Shown here: positions 7,175 through 14,779 of the stretch, piece after piece
Numbering within the stretch: the stretch's first letter is position 1
How the letters are laid out: each line of letters starts with the position of its first letter
Assembly: GCA_045634005.1 (NCBI GenBank)
Contig: JAZQZL010000004.1
Coordinates: forward strand, 1 to 22,499
DNA: 22,499 nucleotides
From: Flemingiibacterium sp045634005
GTDB taxonomy: Bacteria > Bacillota > Clostridia > Oscillospirales > CAG-272
Reading direction: 5' to 3'
The notes under the pieces: model-generated
The model's database searches: none
Seen by the model: only the letters and a program-made list of their open reading frames with translations
Told to the model about the DNA's origin: nothing
Position numbers and translations under genes: made by a program

Positions 7175-8125
7175 ATGAACGACAAATTTATGTGGACGTA
7201 TCTTATCCATCTCAGCACACATTTCTGGGGGGACGAATCTTCACCTGCAGAGGGCTGGTATGGTCAGAAGCCGTGGAATGACAATAATAATGTAGATATC
7301 GCCGTATGGGACGGTACGGTGAAGTATCTTGCCGAAACAGGGTTCAACACACTTATTATCGACCTCGGAGATGCTATTCAGTATGAAACGCATCCCGAAA
7401 TTTGTGCGCCCGATGCGTGGAGCAAGGAATTTTTGAAGAAGAAGCTCGACGAGATGCGTGCGCTCGGTATTACTCCTATCCCGAAGCTTAATTTCTCAAC
7501 CACCCACGACGGATGGATGAAAATGTATCACAGAATGGTGTCCACTCCTGCATACTATGCTTTTTGTGCCGACGTTATTGGCGAGGTTTGCGAGCTTTTT
7601 GAATCTCCCGAACTGCTTCACCTCGGTATGGACGAGGAGGGACTTCAGTTAACCGGACGCGATTTAAGCGTTTGCAGAAACGGTGAGCTTTGGTGGCACG
7701 ACTTTAATTTCCTCGCAAAGGAATGCGAAAAGCACGGTGCCCGTCCGTGGATATGGTCCGACCGTATGTTTACGAACACCGATGAGTTTTTTGCGAAGAT
7801 GTCAAAGTCTGTTTTGCAGTCGTATTGGTACTACGCACGTTTCCAGGACTACCCCGCAGGACATGACTATAACAGACTCCTCACGGGCTATGCGCTTCTT
7901 GAAGAGCACGGCTATGATCAGGTGCCGACCGCGTCCTGCTACTCGAACAATTACACTACACGCGAAACTCTCGCTCACGGTAAGAAGATCATCACCCCCG
8001 AGCTTTTAAAGGGATATATGACCGCACCGTGGAAGATGACGCATACGGCAATGCGCTACGATCTCTTAAAGGAAGCGGAAATATTCTATCACGCGCGCAA
8101 GGAATTTTATCCCGAAACGCTTTAA
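7175..8125 (+). CDS. TIM-barrel glycosidase-like protein, GH20-related
   Basis: The protein has 316 residues and no signal peptide; an AGGCAGGG stretch upstream serves as a weak ribosome binding site. Alternating strands and helices suggest a beta/alpha barrel: FNTLIIDLGDA, LGITPIPKLNFST, LLHLGMDEEG, ARPWIWSDRM, SVLQSYWYY. LHLGMDEE at about 148-155 resembles the H-x-G-x-D-E active-site strand of GH20 beta-hexosaminidases, where the D-E pair works by substrate-assisted catalysis. The trailing Trp-rich strands (WIWSDR, QSYWYY) also fit that clan. It is shorter than full GH20 enzymes and lacks their N-terminal domain. Function as an exo-glycosidase on small imported sugars is inference, supported by the divergent glycosidase-like neighbour. 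Confidence 0.65.
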   Translation: MNDKFMWTYLIHLSTHFWGDESSPAEGWYGQKPWNDNNNVDIAVWDGTVKYLAETGFNTLIIDLGDAIQYETHPEICAPDAWSKEFLKKKLDEMRALGITPIPKLNFSTTHDGWMKMYHRMVSTPAYYAFCADVIGEVCELFESPELLHLGMDEEGLQLTGRDLSVCRNGELWWHDFNFLAKECEKHGARPWIWSDRMFTNTDEFFAKMSKSVLQSYWYYARFQDYPAGHDYNRLLTGYALLEEHGYDQVPTASCYSNNYTTRETLAHGKKIITPELLKGYMTAPWKMTHTAMRYDLLKEAEIFYHARKEFYPETL

Positions 8126-8145
8126 GAAAAGCTATAAACAGGAAG

Positions 8146-8173
8146 AGGCTGAATCGAAGGATTCAGCCTTTTT
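8146..8173 (+). terminator. Terminator of the TIM-barrel protein gene
   Basis: AGGCTGAATC (8146-8155) pairs perfectly with GATTCAGCCT (8160-8169) around GAAG and is followed by a five-T run (8169-8173). The T run is on the plus strand only, so it serves the rightward gene. Confidence 0.88.
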
Positions 8174-8176
8174 ATA

Positions 8177-8842
8177 TTACCAAATAAACGGAATAAGTCT
8201 GTATTTAACGCGCTTCTTGTAGTCCGTGTAGCCGTTAAGACCGTTTTCGAGCACCTTTTCTTCACCCAAAATTCTAACAGCTATGAGTATAACGTAAGGC
8301 GCAAAGCAGAGAAGTGCCCACCACGAGCCGAGTACGACGGGAATCGCGAGAAACAGCCAAACCGTCACCGCGTACATCGGGTGGCGGACGATACTGTAAA
8401 GTCCCGTGTCAACCACTTTTTGACTTTCCTGCACCTCTACCGTTCGCGAAAGGTAGGCGTTTTCGCGCATTACCTCGGCGTAGAGCGCGTAGGAGATAAG
8501 GAGTACGGCAGATGCCGCTATAACAATCCACGTCGGAACGTGTGACCAGCCAAAGCGCCAGTCGAGTCCGGCTATTACAAATCCGACGATAAACAAAAGA
8601 GCTGACGACGCGACGACACCCTTCTGGGTGTTTTCTTTTTCTTTTACGCCGAGTCGCTTTTCGAGCAGTGAGGGCGACTTTATAAAGAGAACAGTTCCAA
8701 GAATGAGCATAGGTACAAACAAAAGGCCTGTGAACAGCCAAGCGTTAGCGAATGCAAAGCTTCCTGCCGGCAAAAACAGCAATACACCTACAAGCAGTAG
8801 CCCCATAATGAATTTTGTCAGTGCGTTAAGTATGAGCTTCAT
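8177..8842 (-). CDS. ICMT/PEMT-family membrane methyltransferase
   Basis: The 221-residue protein has about five hydrophobic segments (about 10-27, 33-55, 76-95, 103-122, 158-192). The C-terminal signature YSIVRHPMY (about 149-157, with RHP) plus E194-E195 in ILGEEKVLE matches the isoprenylcysteine carboxyl methyltransferase / phospholipid methyltransferase fold that binds S-adenosylmethionine. The substrate in bacteria is usually unknown; lipid or isoprenoid carboxylates are likely. It is the last gene of a leftward operon, 20 bases after the SDR gene, with CGGAGT before its ATG. Confidence 0.85.
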   Translation of the reverse strand: MKLILNALTKFIMGLLLVGVLLFLPAGSFAFANAWLFTGLLFVPMLILGTVLFIKSPSLLEKRLGVKEKENTQKGVVASSALLFIVGFVIAGLDWRFGWSHVPTWIVIAASAVLLISYALYAEVMRENAYLSRTVEVQESQKVVDTGLYSIVRHPMYAVTVWLFLAIPVVLGSWWALLCFAPYVILIAVRILGEEKVLENGLNGYTDYKKRVKYRLIPFIW

Positions 8843-8862
8843 AATCTACTCCGAGTAATATT

Positions 8863-9654
8863 TTATCGCAAAATCATTTTGATGATCCACAGCTGCAAAC
8901 GCTTAGGCAGGGCGTTTAGGAGTAGCAGCAGAGGATTGCGGTTTATACTGTACGCGAATGAAGGCGCACGTTTATTTAAAATGCGAACTACCTTTTTTGC
9001 TATTCTTTCGGGCTGAACACATCTTGCCTCGACGTTGTTTACTATTCGTTTAAAGCGGTCTGCGTTGCAGGTGTAAAGCTTTGTGCTCTCACAGAAACGG
9101 TTGAGTGCGTCGGTGGACGCGCCGAGCATACCCGTGTCGACGGCGCCTGCGCGGAGTACCGAAACCGAAATTTCGAGTAGCTGTAGCTCCATACGAAGCG
9201 AGTAGGCGTACTTGTCAAGCGCCCCCTTCGTTACGGCGTAAATGCCCGTGAAGGGAAGCGGATCGAGCGGCGCAAGCTCACTCGTGGTGATAAGAATGCG
9301 GCTACCGTTTGCGAGGAGCGGTGCGACGGTCTTGTTTACTAAAAATACGCCGTTAAGATTTACGTCAAATATGCGTTGGAAGGCGTAAGAATCCATTTCC
9401 ACAAGGGAATCGAGCATATAGATCCCTGCGAAATGTACGACTGCCCAAAGCTCGTCGGTATACGAGCGTACGGTGTCCATAGCGGCATTCACGCTTTCCT
9501 CTGAGGTGATGTCAGCCTCTATCGGGATAATATTTTCTTGGGGCTCGCCAACCTTTTTATCAAGGGCGAATACTCGAAAGCCTTGCCTTTGCAAAGCCTC
9601 TACGGAAGGGTGTCCCATACCGCCATACGCGCCCGTTACAAGTATATCTTTCAT
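8863..9654 (-). CDS. Short-chain dehydrogenase/reductase
   Basis: This 263-residue Rossmann protein has the classical SDR features: cofactor loop TGAYGGMG (7-14), HFAG near 74-77, N99, catalytic S125 in LITTSE, and Y139-x3-K143 in YAVTK. A D at the end of beta-2 (LDKK, 31-34) suggests NAD(H) preference. The substrate cannot be told from sequence. The C-terminus (RNPLLLLLNALPKRLQLWIIKMIL) is hydrophobic and could touch the membrane, as in retinol- or lipid-type SDRs. It lies between the 5'-nucleotidase gene (14 bases upstream) and the methyltransferase gene in one operon; TTGGAGT serves as ribosome binding site. Confidence 0.9.
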   Translation of the reverse strand: MKDILVTGAYGGMGHPSVEALQRQGFRVFALDKKVGEPQENIIPIEADITSEESVNAAMDTVRSYTDELWAVVHFAGIYMLDSLVEMDSYAFQRIFDVNLNGVFLVNKTVAPLLANGSRILITTSELAPLDPLPFTGIYAVTKGALDKYAYSLRMELQLLEISVSVLRAGAVDTGMLGASTDALNRFCESTKLYTCNADRFKRIVNNVEARCVQPERIAKKVVRILNKRAPSFAYSINRNPLLLLLNALPKRLQLWIIKMILR

Positions 9655-9668
9655 TTGTACTCCAAAAC

Positions 9669-10568
9669 TCAGTTCTGTTTGTACGGTACTCTTGCAGACG
9701 GGACGAGCTTCGATGCAGCAGACGTATGCGTCTGCTGGTCGTCAAAGAAAATGTTAGCGCCGAACGCCTTGAGTACGTCGCTTTTACTGATTCCGCCAAG
9801 GAAGAAGGACTCGTCGATTCGTACGTTCCAGGCGCGAAGGGTACGCACTACACGCTCGTGTGCGGGTGCGTTTCTCGCGGTGACGAGCGCCGTTCTTATC
9901 GGTACGCTGTCCTTGGGAAACTGCTGCTGTATGAGGGAAATTGTTTTCAAAAGCTTTGCGAATGGGCCTTCGGGAAGCGGATTTTTCGCGTTTGCCTGCT
10001 CGTGCTCCGTGAATGCCTGAAGTCCTTTTTCTTTAAAGATCCGTTCGGATTCGTCCGAAAAGATTACCGCATCTCCGTCGAATGCGATGCGTATTTCGCT
10101 TATGTTATTGTTCGGATCAATAGGGAGGTTGTCGTGGGAGCAGATTATGCCTGCCGCGAAATTCGCGTTTATCGCCTCCTGTACGTCCTCCTCGTTTGCG
10201 GACAGGAATAGATCGGTCTTGAACGCTTCAAGATACGGCGCTATAGAATTTCCGCCGACGAGTGCCGCACGGCTGATATCAAGCCCGTATTCTTCGATTG
10301 AGTTGAAGATGCGAAGACTCGTATCGGCGCTGTTTTTTGACATTACGATTATCTCGGTGAGGTAGCGCCCGTCAGCATTAAGCTGTTGAAGCGCTTTGAT
10401 AAGCGGAAACGCCGTGCCGGGCTTAAGTATATCCTTTTCGTGTGCTATCTGATATTCGGCGTACGCCTCGAGGCCTTCATTTTCGAAAATAGCGTTTTCA
10501 GCCTCAAGATCGAACAGCGCCCTTGATGAAACGCCTATAACTAATTTATCGTCAAGCTTCAGTGCCAT
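9669..10568 (-). CDS. 5'-nucleotidase, cytosolic NT5C1-like family
   Basis: The 299-residue protein matches the 5'-nucleotidase family (PF06189) over its whole length. Recognisable segments are KLVIGVSSRALFDLE at the start, EIIVMSKNSADTSLR, IRIAFDGDAVIFSDESE (the central Asp-containing phosphatase strand) and FFLGGISKSDVLKAFGANIFFDDQ near the C-terminus. Such enzymes dephosphorylate nucleoside monophosphates in the cytoplasm. It is the first gene of the leftward operon, with AAGGAGT six bases before its ATG and its own promoter at 10602-10630. The link with the SDR and membrane methyltransferase genes is unexplained and may be positional only. Confidence 0.9.
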   Translation of the reverse strand: MALKLDDKLVIGVSSRALFDLEAENAIFENEGLEAYAEYQIAHEKDILKPGTAFPLIKALQQLNADGRYLTEIIVMSKNSADTSLRIFNSIEEYGLDISRAALVGGNSIAPYLEAFKTDLFLSANEEDVQEAINANFAAGIICSHDNLPIDPNNNISEIRIAFDGDAVIFSDESERIFKEKGLQAFTEHEQANAKNPLPEGPFAKLLKTISLIQQQFPKDSVPIRTALVTARNAPAHERVVRTLRAWNVRIDESFFLGGISKSDVLKAFGANIFFDDQQTHTSAASKLVPSARVPYKQN

Positions 10569-10601
10569 ACGTTACTCCTTTGGTCTATTAGGTATATACA
10601 C

Positions 10602-10630
10602 ATTATATCACACGGCAAGGAAGAAAACAA
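10602..10630 (-). promoter_or_regulatory. Promoter of the 5'-nucleotidase operon
   Basis: On the minus strand TTGTTT (10625-10630) is followed after 17 bases by TATAAT (10602-10607), which has an extended TGA. The -10 lies about 35 bases before the ATG. Confidence 0.75.
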
Positions 10631-10654
10631 GAGGGAAGCGCCGATTTGCGCATA

Positions 10655-10683
10655 TTGAAAAATCTTGACTTGTGTGGTATAAT
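10655..10683 (+). promoter_or_regulatory. Promoter of the tag gene
   Basis: TTGAAA (10655-10660), a 17-base spacer and TATAAT (10678-10683) with TGG in front form a near-consensus promoter divergent from the nucleotidase operon. Transcription should start near 10690, which excludes the upstream ATG at 10672 as a translation start. Confidence 0.85.
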
Positions 10684-10707
10684 GTATACAGTATGCGAGG
10701 TGAGCTT

Positions 10708-11262
10708 ATGGAATACAAAAGATGCGGATGGGTTAATTTGAAAAACGAGGCATACGTTAAATATCACGATGAGGAGTGGGGACATCCGTTATACGACGAC
10801 AGGCGGCTTTACGAGCTACTGATTTTGGAGTGCTTTCAGGCAGGGCTGTCGTGGGAGTGTGTGCTTAACAAGCGCGAAGCCTTCCAAGTGGCGTTCGACA
10901 ATTTCGATATTGATAAGGTTATCTATTACGACTCGGTCAAACTTGAAGCGCTGATGAATGATCCTTCAATAATTCGAAATCGACTCAAGATAGGGGCAGC
11001 GGTGAAAAACAGCGCCGTATTTAAGGAAATCGCGGCTGAATACGGCTCGTTTTCTAACTATATATGGTCATTTACCGATAATAAGGTTATAGTAGAGGAG
11101 TACACTTTGAGAACGACGTCGCCGCTATCAGACGCTATTTCGAAGGATCTGAAGCGACGCGGTATGAGCTTTGTAGGATCTACTATCATATACTCCTTCT
11201 TGCAGGCAATAGGCGTTATAAACGGACACTCGCGTGACTGCATATGCTATAGGCAAATATAA
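10708..11262 (+). CDS. tag: DNA-3-methyladenine glycosylase I
   Basis: From ATG 10708, preceded by GAGGTGA, the protein has 184 residues, close to E. coli Tag (187). It starts YKRCGW with the first zinc ligand Cys, continues YHDEEWGHP with the second ligand His, and has LILECFQAGLSWECVLNKRE, the conserved catalytic and base-binding region with the key Glu. Near the C-terminus NGHSRDC supplies the remaining His and Cys zinc ligands. The enzyme removes 3-methyladenine from alkylated DNA to start base excision repair. It is a single-gene unit with its own promoter and a shared terminator. Confidence 0.96.
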   Translation: MEYKRCGWVNLKNEAYVKYHDEEWGHPLYDDRRLYELLILECFQAGLSWECVLNKREAFQVAFDNFDIDKVIYYDSVKLEALMNDPSIIRNRLKIGAAVKNSAVFKEIAAEYGSFSNYIWSFTDNKVIVEEYTLRTTSPLSDAISKDLKRRGMSFVGSTIIYSFLQAIGVINGHSRDCICYRQI

Positions 11263-11293
11263 AACGCGGAGGCTGTGTGAGCCTCCGCGTTTT
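11261..11293. terminator. Bidirectional terminator between tag and the MATE gene
   Basis: A perfect 13-bp stem (11261-11273 with 11281-11293) around a seven-base loop carries A and T runs at both sides, so it can stop both converging transcripts. Confidence 0.9.
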
Positions 11294-11296
11294 GTT

Positions 11297-12694
11297 TTAT
11301 TTATTTTCAGCTTCCGTCTTTAAAGCGGCACTTTTTCTTTTTATCTCACGCGCGACGATTAAGAGAAGAATAAGTCCGAGAATGGCGGTGAGTATATTTA
11401 CGCCGACAAAATTGAACCAGATGCCGTCAAGTCCGAAGCTCCAGAACGAGCCGAGGATAATAACGGGAAACACGAGCGCCGTTGAAACGGACATAAGCGT
11501 TGCAAGCATCGGCTTTTCGATAGCACTGAGGAAGCCCTGCGTGGTGACACCGAACCACCTGAAAAGATATGCAAAGCAGAACAGCCGTATAGCGTGTGTT
11601 GACTGCTCAAGGAGCACTGTGTCCTCTGGCTTTACGAAGAACGACGCAACCGCGCCCGAGAAGAAAAACAGAATAGACGTTGATACAAGTCCGACCGTTG
11701 CGGTGCCGATATAGGCACATTTTACGATCTTTTTCACTCTGCCGTAATTCTCCGCGCCCCAGTTGTATCCGATGGAGGGCGAGAGGGAATCGCTGATACC
11801 GTATAAAAGCGGCCAGCAGAGGTCGCTCGAATACATAAGGACTGCGTAAACCGCAACTGCCGTAGTGCCGCCGCCCTCTCCCAAAGCTTTTGCGCCGAGC
11901 GCCATAAGCGAGATATTCATTAAAATGGACGTAACGCGTCCAGATACGTTATTGAGAAAAACCGGCGAGCCGCAGGCGGCGATTTGCTTAAACATTGCGA
12001 AATGGAATCTGGGCTTTGTGAACACAAGGAGCGTTTTACGGCGCAAAAAGGGTATCATAGCGACGAGCGAGCAGACGCACATCGAAACGGATACCGCAAG
12101 TGCGGAGCCGACGACGTCCATTTGAAGTCCTATAAGGAAAAACGTCAAAAGTCCAAGCGTTGCGAGGTTTGAGCAGATGTTTATTACCATGCTCGTTTTA
12201 ACGTATCCGCTGATACGCAGATAGTTGTCCATAGCGAAGAAGACCGAGGAGAGCGGACTGCAAAGCGCACAGGTGCGAAGATAGCGTACAGACGTGTCGA
12301 GCAGATCTCCGTCGGCGCCCATCATACGGCAAAGCGGCTCTGCCGCGACGAACATTACGGTGCCCATTATAAGGGAAGTTATGAATATCATAATTACCGA
12401 GCACGAGAAAACGTTATTTGCGGTGTCATGCTCCTTTTTGCCAAGCGCTATTGAGATCGGTACGGACGCGCCTACGCCGATAAGATCGGCGAGCGAGAAG
12501 TTTATCATTACGAGCGGCATAGCTATGTTGACTGCGGCAAATGCGCCCTCGCCGAGCATTTGTCCTATAAAAGCGCCCTCGATGATGCTGTATACCGACA
12601 TTGCGAACATACTTATCATACCGGGCAGGGCAACGATGAAAAACAGCTTCCACGGCTTCATCGTGGCGTACATAGCTTCGGTATCGCGTTTCAT
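11297..12694 (-). CDS. MATE-family efflux transporter
   Basis: This 465-residue protein has about twelve hydrophobic segments. The first MatE repeat begins near residue 16 (KLFFIVALPGMISMFAMSVYSIIEGAFIG) and includes NIAMPLVMINFSLADLIGVGASVPISIALG. The second repeat starts around 240 (GSPVFLNNVSGRVTSILMN) and includes GISDSLSPSIGYNWGA, the repeat-equivalent motif. The pattern and length fit the MepA-like branch of MATE transporters, which export cationic drugs or metabolites using a Na+ or H+ gradient. GGAGGA lies eight bases before the ATG. The gene has its own promoter and ends at a terminator shared with tag. The substrate is unknown. Confidence 0.93.
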   Translation of the reverse strand: MKRDTEAMYATMKPWKLFFIVALPGMISMFAMSVYSIIEGAFIGQMLGEGAFAAVNIAMPLVMINFSLADLIGVGASVPISIALGKKEHDTANNVFSCSVIMIFITSLIMGTVMFVAAEPLCRMMGADGDLLDTSVRYLRTCALCSPLSSVFFAMDNYLRISGYVKTSMVINICSNLATLGLLTFFLIGLQMDVVGSALAVSVSMCVCSLVAMIPFLRRKTLLVFTKPRFHFAMFKQIAACGSPVFLNNVSGRVTSILMNISLMALGAKALGEGGGTTAVAVYAVLMYSSDLCWPLLYGISDSLSPSIGYNWGAENYGRVKKIVKCAYIGTATVGLVSTSILFFFSGAVASFFVKPEDTVLLEQSTHAIRLFCFAYLFRWFGVTTQGFLSAIEKPMLATLMSVSTALVFPVIILGSFWSFGLDGIWFNFVGVNILTAILGLILLLIVAREIKRKSAALKTEAENK

Positions 12695-12745
12695 CTATAT
12701 ATTCCTCCGGGGAGTTGTGATTTTATTAGTAAGCATACTTTGAAT

Positions 12746-12774
12746 ATTATATCACAAGTTTTGCCGTTTTTCAA
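12746..12774 (-). promoter_or_regulatory. Promoter of the MATE gene
   Basis: On the minus strand TTGAAA (12769-12774), a 17-base spacer and TATAAT (12746-12751) with an extended TGA precede the gene by about 50 bases. Confidence 0.82.
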
Positions 12775-12811
12775 CAGTATTGTGTGAATACGTTCAAGTT
12801 GTTTCAAAGAC

Positions 12812-12848
12812 AAAACAGCCGTACAGGTATACCTGACGGCTGTTTTTT
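12812..12848. terminator. Terminator after the DUF1622 gene
   Basis: AAAACAGCCGT (12812-12822) pairs with ACGGCTGTTTT (12836-12846). An inner CAGG/CCTG pair extends the stem after one bulged A. T runs occur on both strands (seven T on the plus side, four on the minus side), so it can act in both directions. It directly adjoins the leftward stop codon. Confidence 0.82.
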
Positions 12849-13180
12849 TATTTGGTTTTGTGTATACCATTAAATTCAAAGTGGATTAGCACGCTGAGCA
12901 ATCCTCGAAGCAAAATGACCGCGCCGAGAACGTAAAGCTCATCAAGACTTTGTATCAGAACCGTACGAAGTATCTCCGCTGCCATTTTAAATTCGAGACC
13001 TGACGCGAGCCCTTTGGCGAAATTTACCTGAAAATCAAGTTCTTTTTTCATAAATGTACTCTGTAGATACTGCCAGAATCCGTATATGGCAGACCAGATA
13101 ACAATGACTATGCCCATACATTCAAGCATTGCTATTGCATACGGTAAAACGGTGTCTATAACCGAATGGATAACATTCAT
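12848..13180 (-). CDS. DUF1622 membrane protein
   Basis: I start at ATG 13180, which has AGGAGG about eight bases upstream, not at 13291; this gives 110 residues. A transmembrane helix at about 11-34 (LPYAIAMLECMGIVIVIWSAIYGFW) is followed by a basic/acidic loop and a GLEFKMAAEILRTVLI segment, then a second hydrophobic stretch (YVLGAVILLRGLLSVLI). The order and the LEF-K-AEILRT motif match the DUF1622 family. No biochemical function is established for that family. It is a single-gene unit with a consensus promoter. Confidence 0.85.
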   Translation of the reverse strand: MNVIHSVIDTVLPYAIAMLECMGIVIVIWSAIYGFWQYLQSTFMKKELDFQVNFAKGLASGLEFKMAAEILRTVLIQSLDELYVLGAVILLRGLLSVLIHFEFNGIHKTK

Positions 13181-13213
13181 ATGTGTACCTCCTGAATTAC
13201 AAGCTGTAAATCT

Positions 13214-13242
13214 ATTATACAGTAGGACGCCGCCTTTGTCAA
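13214..13242 (-). promoter_or_regulatory. Consensus promoter of the DUF1622 gene
   Basis: On the minus strand a perfect TTGACA (13237-13242), a 17-base spacer and a perfect TATAAT (13214-13219) precede the gene. Transcription should start near 13207. Confidence 0.88.
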
Positions 13243-13324
13243 TAAGCAAATTTGGGATAGTACAATCAGGCTCATTGGTAGAGCGCGGCATGTTTGTTAA
13301 TTATACGACTTGGTGCGTTTTATG

Positions 13325-13353
13325 TTGACATTATGACGTTTGTATGGTACAAT
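13325..13353 (+). promoter_or_regulatory. Promoter of the rnf operon
   Basis: TTGACA (13325-13330), a 17-base spacer and TACAAT (13348-13353) give a strong promoter. The leader to the rnfC ATG is about 100 bases and AT-rich; it holds a short hairpin TTGCC-TCTT-GGCAA near 13404-13418. A half-site TTGTTAA (13294-13300) resembling one arm of a Rex operator lies upstream, but its partner arm is missing. Confidence 0.85.
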
Positions 13354-13462
13354 ATAAACACGTGATACAAGTCATACAAGGTGTAATTTTTTTTCAAAAA
13401 TTGCCTCTTGGCAAAATAATTTAGTAGATAATAAAAATCGTAGCAGAAAGGGAAGGTTTTAA

Positions 13463-14779
13463 ATGTCTTTTTTCTTAAACGGCATCCGCGTTCCTCACAG
13501 AAAAAATACTGCCGGTCAGTCTGCCGTGCGCATATCTGACACTGCACTTGTTACTATTCCTATGCAAATGCATATTGGCTCACCTGCCGAGCCTGTCGTC
13601 AAGGTGGGCGACGAGGTAAAGGTGGGCTCGCTTATTGCAAGGCAGGGCGGCACTTTTTCCGCGCCTATCCACTCGAGTGTTTCGGGTAAGGTCGTCAAGA
13701 TATCGGATATCCTTATTTCAAACGGTACGAGAGTACCCGCTATTACGATAGAGTCCGACGGCGAGATGACGCCGCTTGAAGCTCTTGCGGCACCGAGTGT
13801 AAGCTCGCGCGATGAGCTTATTGCGGCTATACGCGAGAGCGGAATCGTAGGCCTTGGCGGCGCGGGATTCCCGACGCACGTTAAGCTTGACGTTGATTAC
13901 TCAAAAATTGATGAGCTTATAGTAAACGGAGCGGAGTGCGAGCCGTATATCACCTCCGACACGCTGACGATGACCGAGCGTGCCGACGATATCGAATACG
14001 CGCTGAACGCTTTCAAAAAGTACCTTGGCATCAAGCGCATTATTATCGGTATAGAGAATAACAAAAAAGATGCGATAGCGTCGATGCGCGCTCTTGCAGA
14101 GCGCACCGAGGGCGTTGAGGTAAAGGTGCTCCCGTCAATTTATCCGCAGGGCGGCGAAAAGGTGCTCGTTTACCACACCACTAAAAAGGTGATACCCACA
14201 GGCAAGCTTCCAAAGGACGTAGGCTGTATCGTGCTCAACTGCACTACGGCTGCTTGTATCGGAAATTATCTTAAGACGGGTATGCCGCTCGTTGAAAAAT
14301 GCGTTACCGTTGACGGTGGCGCAGTACGCGAGCCCAAAAACGTGATCGTTCCGATCGGTACGCCTATCGGGCATGTATTTGAGGCCTGCGGCGGATTTAA
14401 GTCTGAGCCGGCCAAGCTCGTTTACGGCGGCCCGATGATGGGCGTGACCGTTCCGAACGCAAGTGCTCCCGTAATAAAGAATACGAACGCGCTTCTCGCG
14501 CTGACGGAGAGGGAAGCTCGCCTTCCCAAAACAACGGCTTGTATCCGCTGCGGCACCTGTACCAACACGTGTCCGTTCGGTCTTGCGCCTGCTGAAATAC
14601 TGCTTGCGTACAAGAAAAATGACGTCGAGGCGCTTGAAGATTTGTCGGTCAACACCTGTATGGAGTGCGGCTGCTGCAGCTTCGTATGTCCTGCGAATCG
14701 TCCGCTCGTGCAGACCAACAAGCTTGCAAAGATACTCATAAAGGAAGAAAAGGCAAAGGAGGGCACAAAAAATGGATAA
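13463..14779 (+). CDS. rnfC: Rnf complex subunit C
   Basis: The 438-residue protein is the NADH-binding, FMN and iron-sulfur subunit of the Rnf complex. This complex couples ferredoxin oxidation to NAD+ reduction and ion export. An N-terminal barrel-sandwich domain (about 30-105) precedes the Nqo51-like FMN/NADH domain with GLGGAGFPTHVKL (130-142), NGAECEPYITSD and PQGGEK. A soluble-ligand-binding domain follows. Two 4Fe-4S motifs end the protein: C360xxC363xxC366xxxC370 and C399xxC402xxC405xxxC409. It opens the operon behind AGGGAAGG and a promoter at 13325-13353. Its end overlaps rnfD by eight bases, pointing to translational coupling. Length is typical for clostridial RnfC. Confidence 0.97.
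   Translation: MSFFLNGIRVPHRKNTAGQSAVRISDTALVTIPMQMHIGSPAEPVVKVGDEVKVGSLIARQGGTFSAPIHSSVSGKVVKISDILISNGTRVPAITIESDGEMTPLEALAAPSVSSRDELIAAIRESGIVGLGGAGFPTHVKLDVDYSKIDELIVNGAECEPYITSDTLTMTERADDIEYALNAFKKYLGIKRIIIGIENNKKDAIASMRALAERTEGVEVKVLPSIYPQGGEKVLVYHTTKKVIPTGKLPKDVGCIVLNCTTAACIGNYLKTGMPLVEKCVTVDGGAVREPKNVIVPIGTPIGHVFEACGGFKSEPAKLVYGGPMMGVTVPNASAPVIKNTNALLALTEREARLPKTTACIRCGTCTNTCPFGLAPAEILLAYKKNDVEALEDLSVNTCMECGCCSFVCPANRPLVQTNKLAKILIKEEKAKEGTKNG

Noticed and set aside
10672..10707. N-terminal extension of Tag from ATG 10672
   Set aside because: It overlaps the -10 element and lies upstream of the predicted transcription start.
13181..13291. N-terminal extension of the DUF1622 protein from an ATG at 13291
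   Set aside because: It would run through the promoter at 13214-13242; ATG 13180 has an AGGAGG and fits the family length.
13294..13300. Rex operator in front of rnf
   Set aside because: Only one half-site (TTGTTAA) is visible; the inverted second half is missing.
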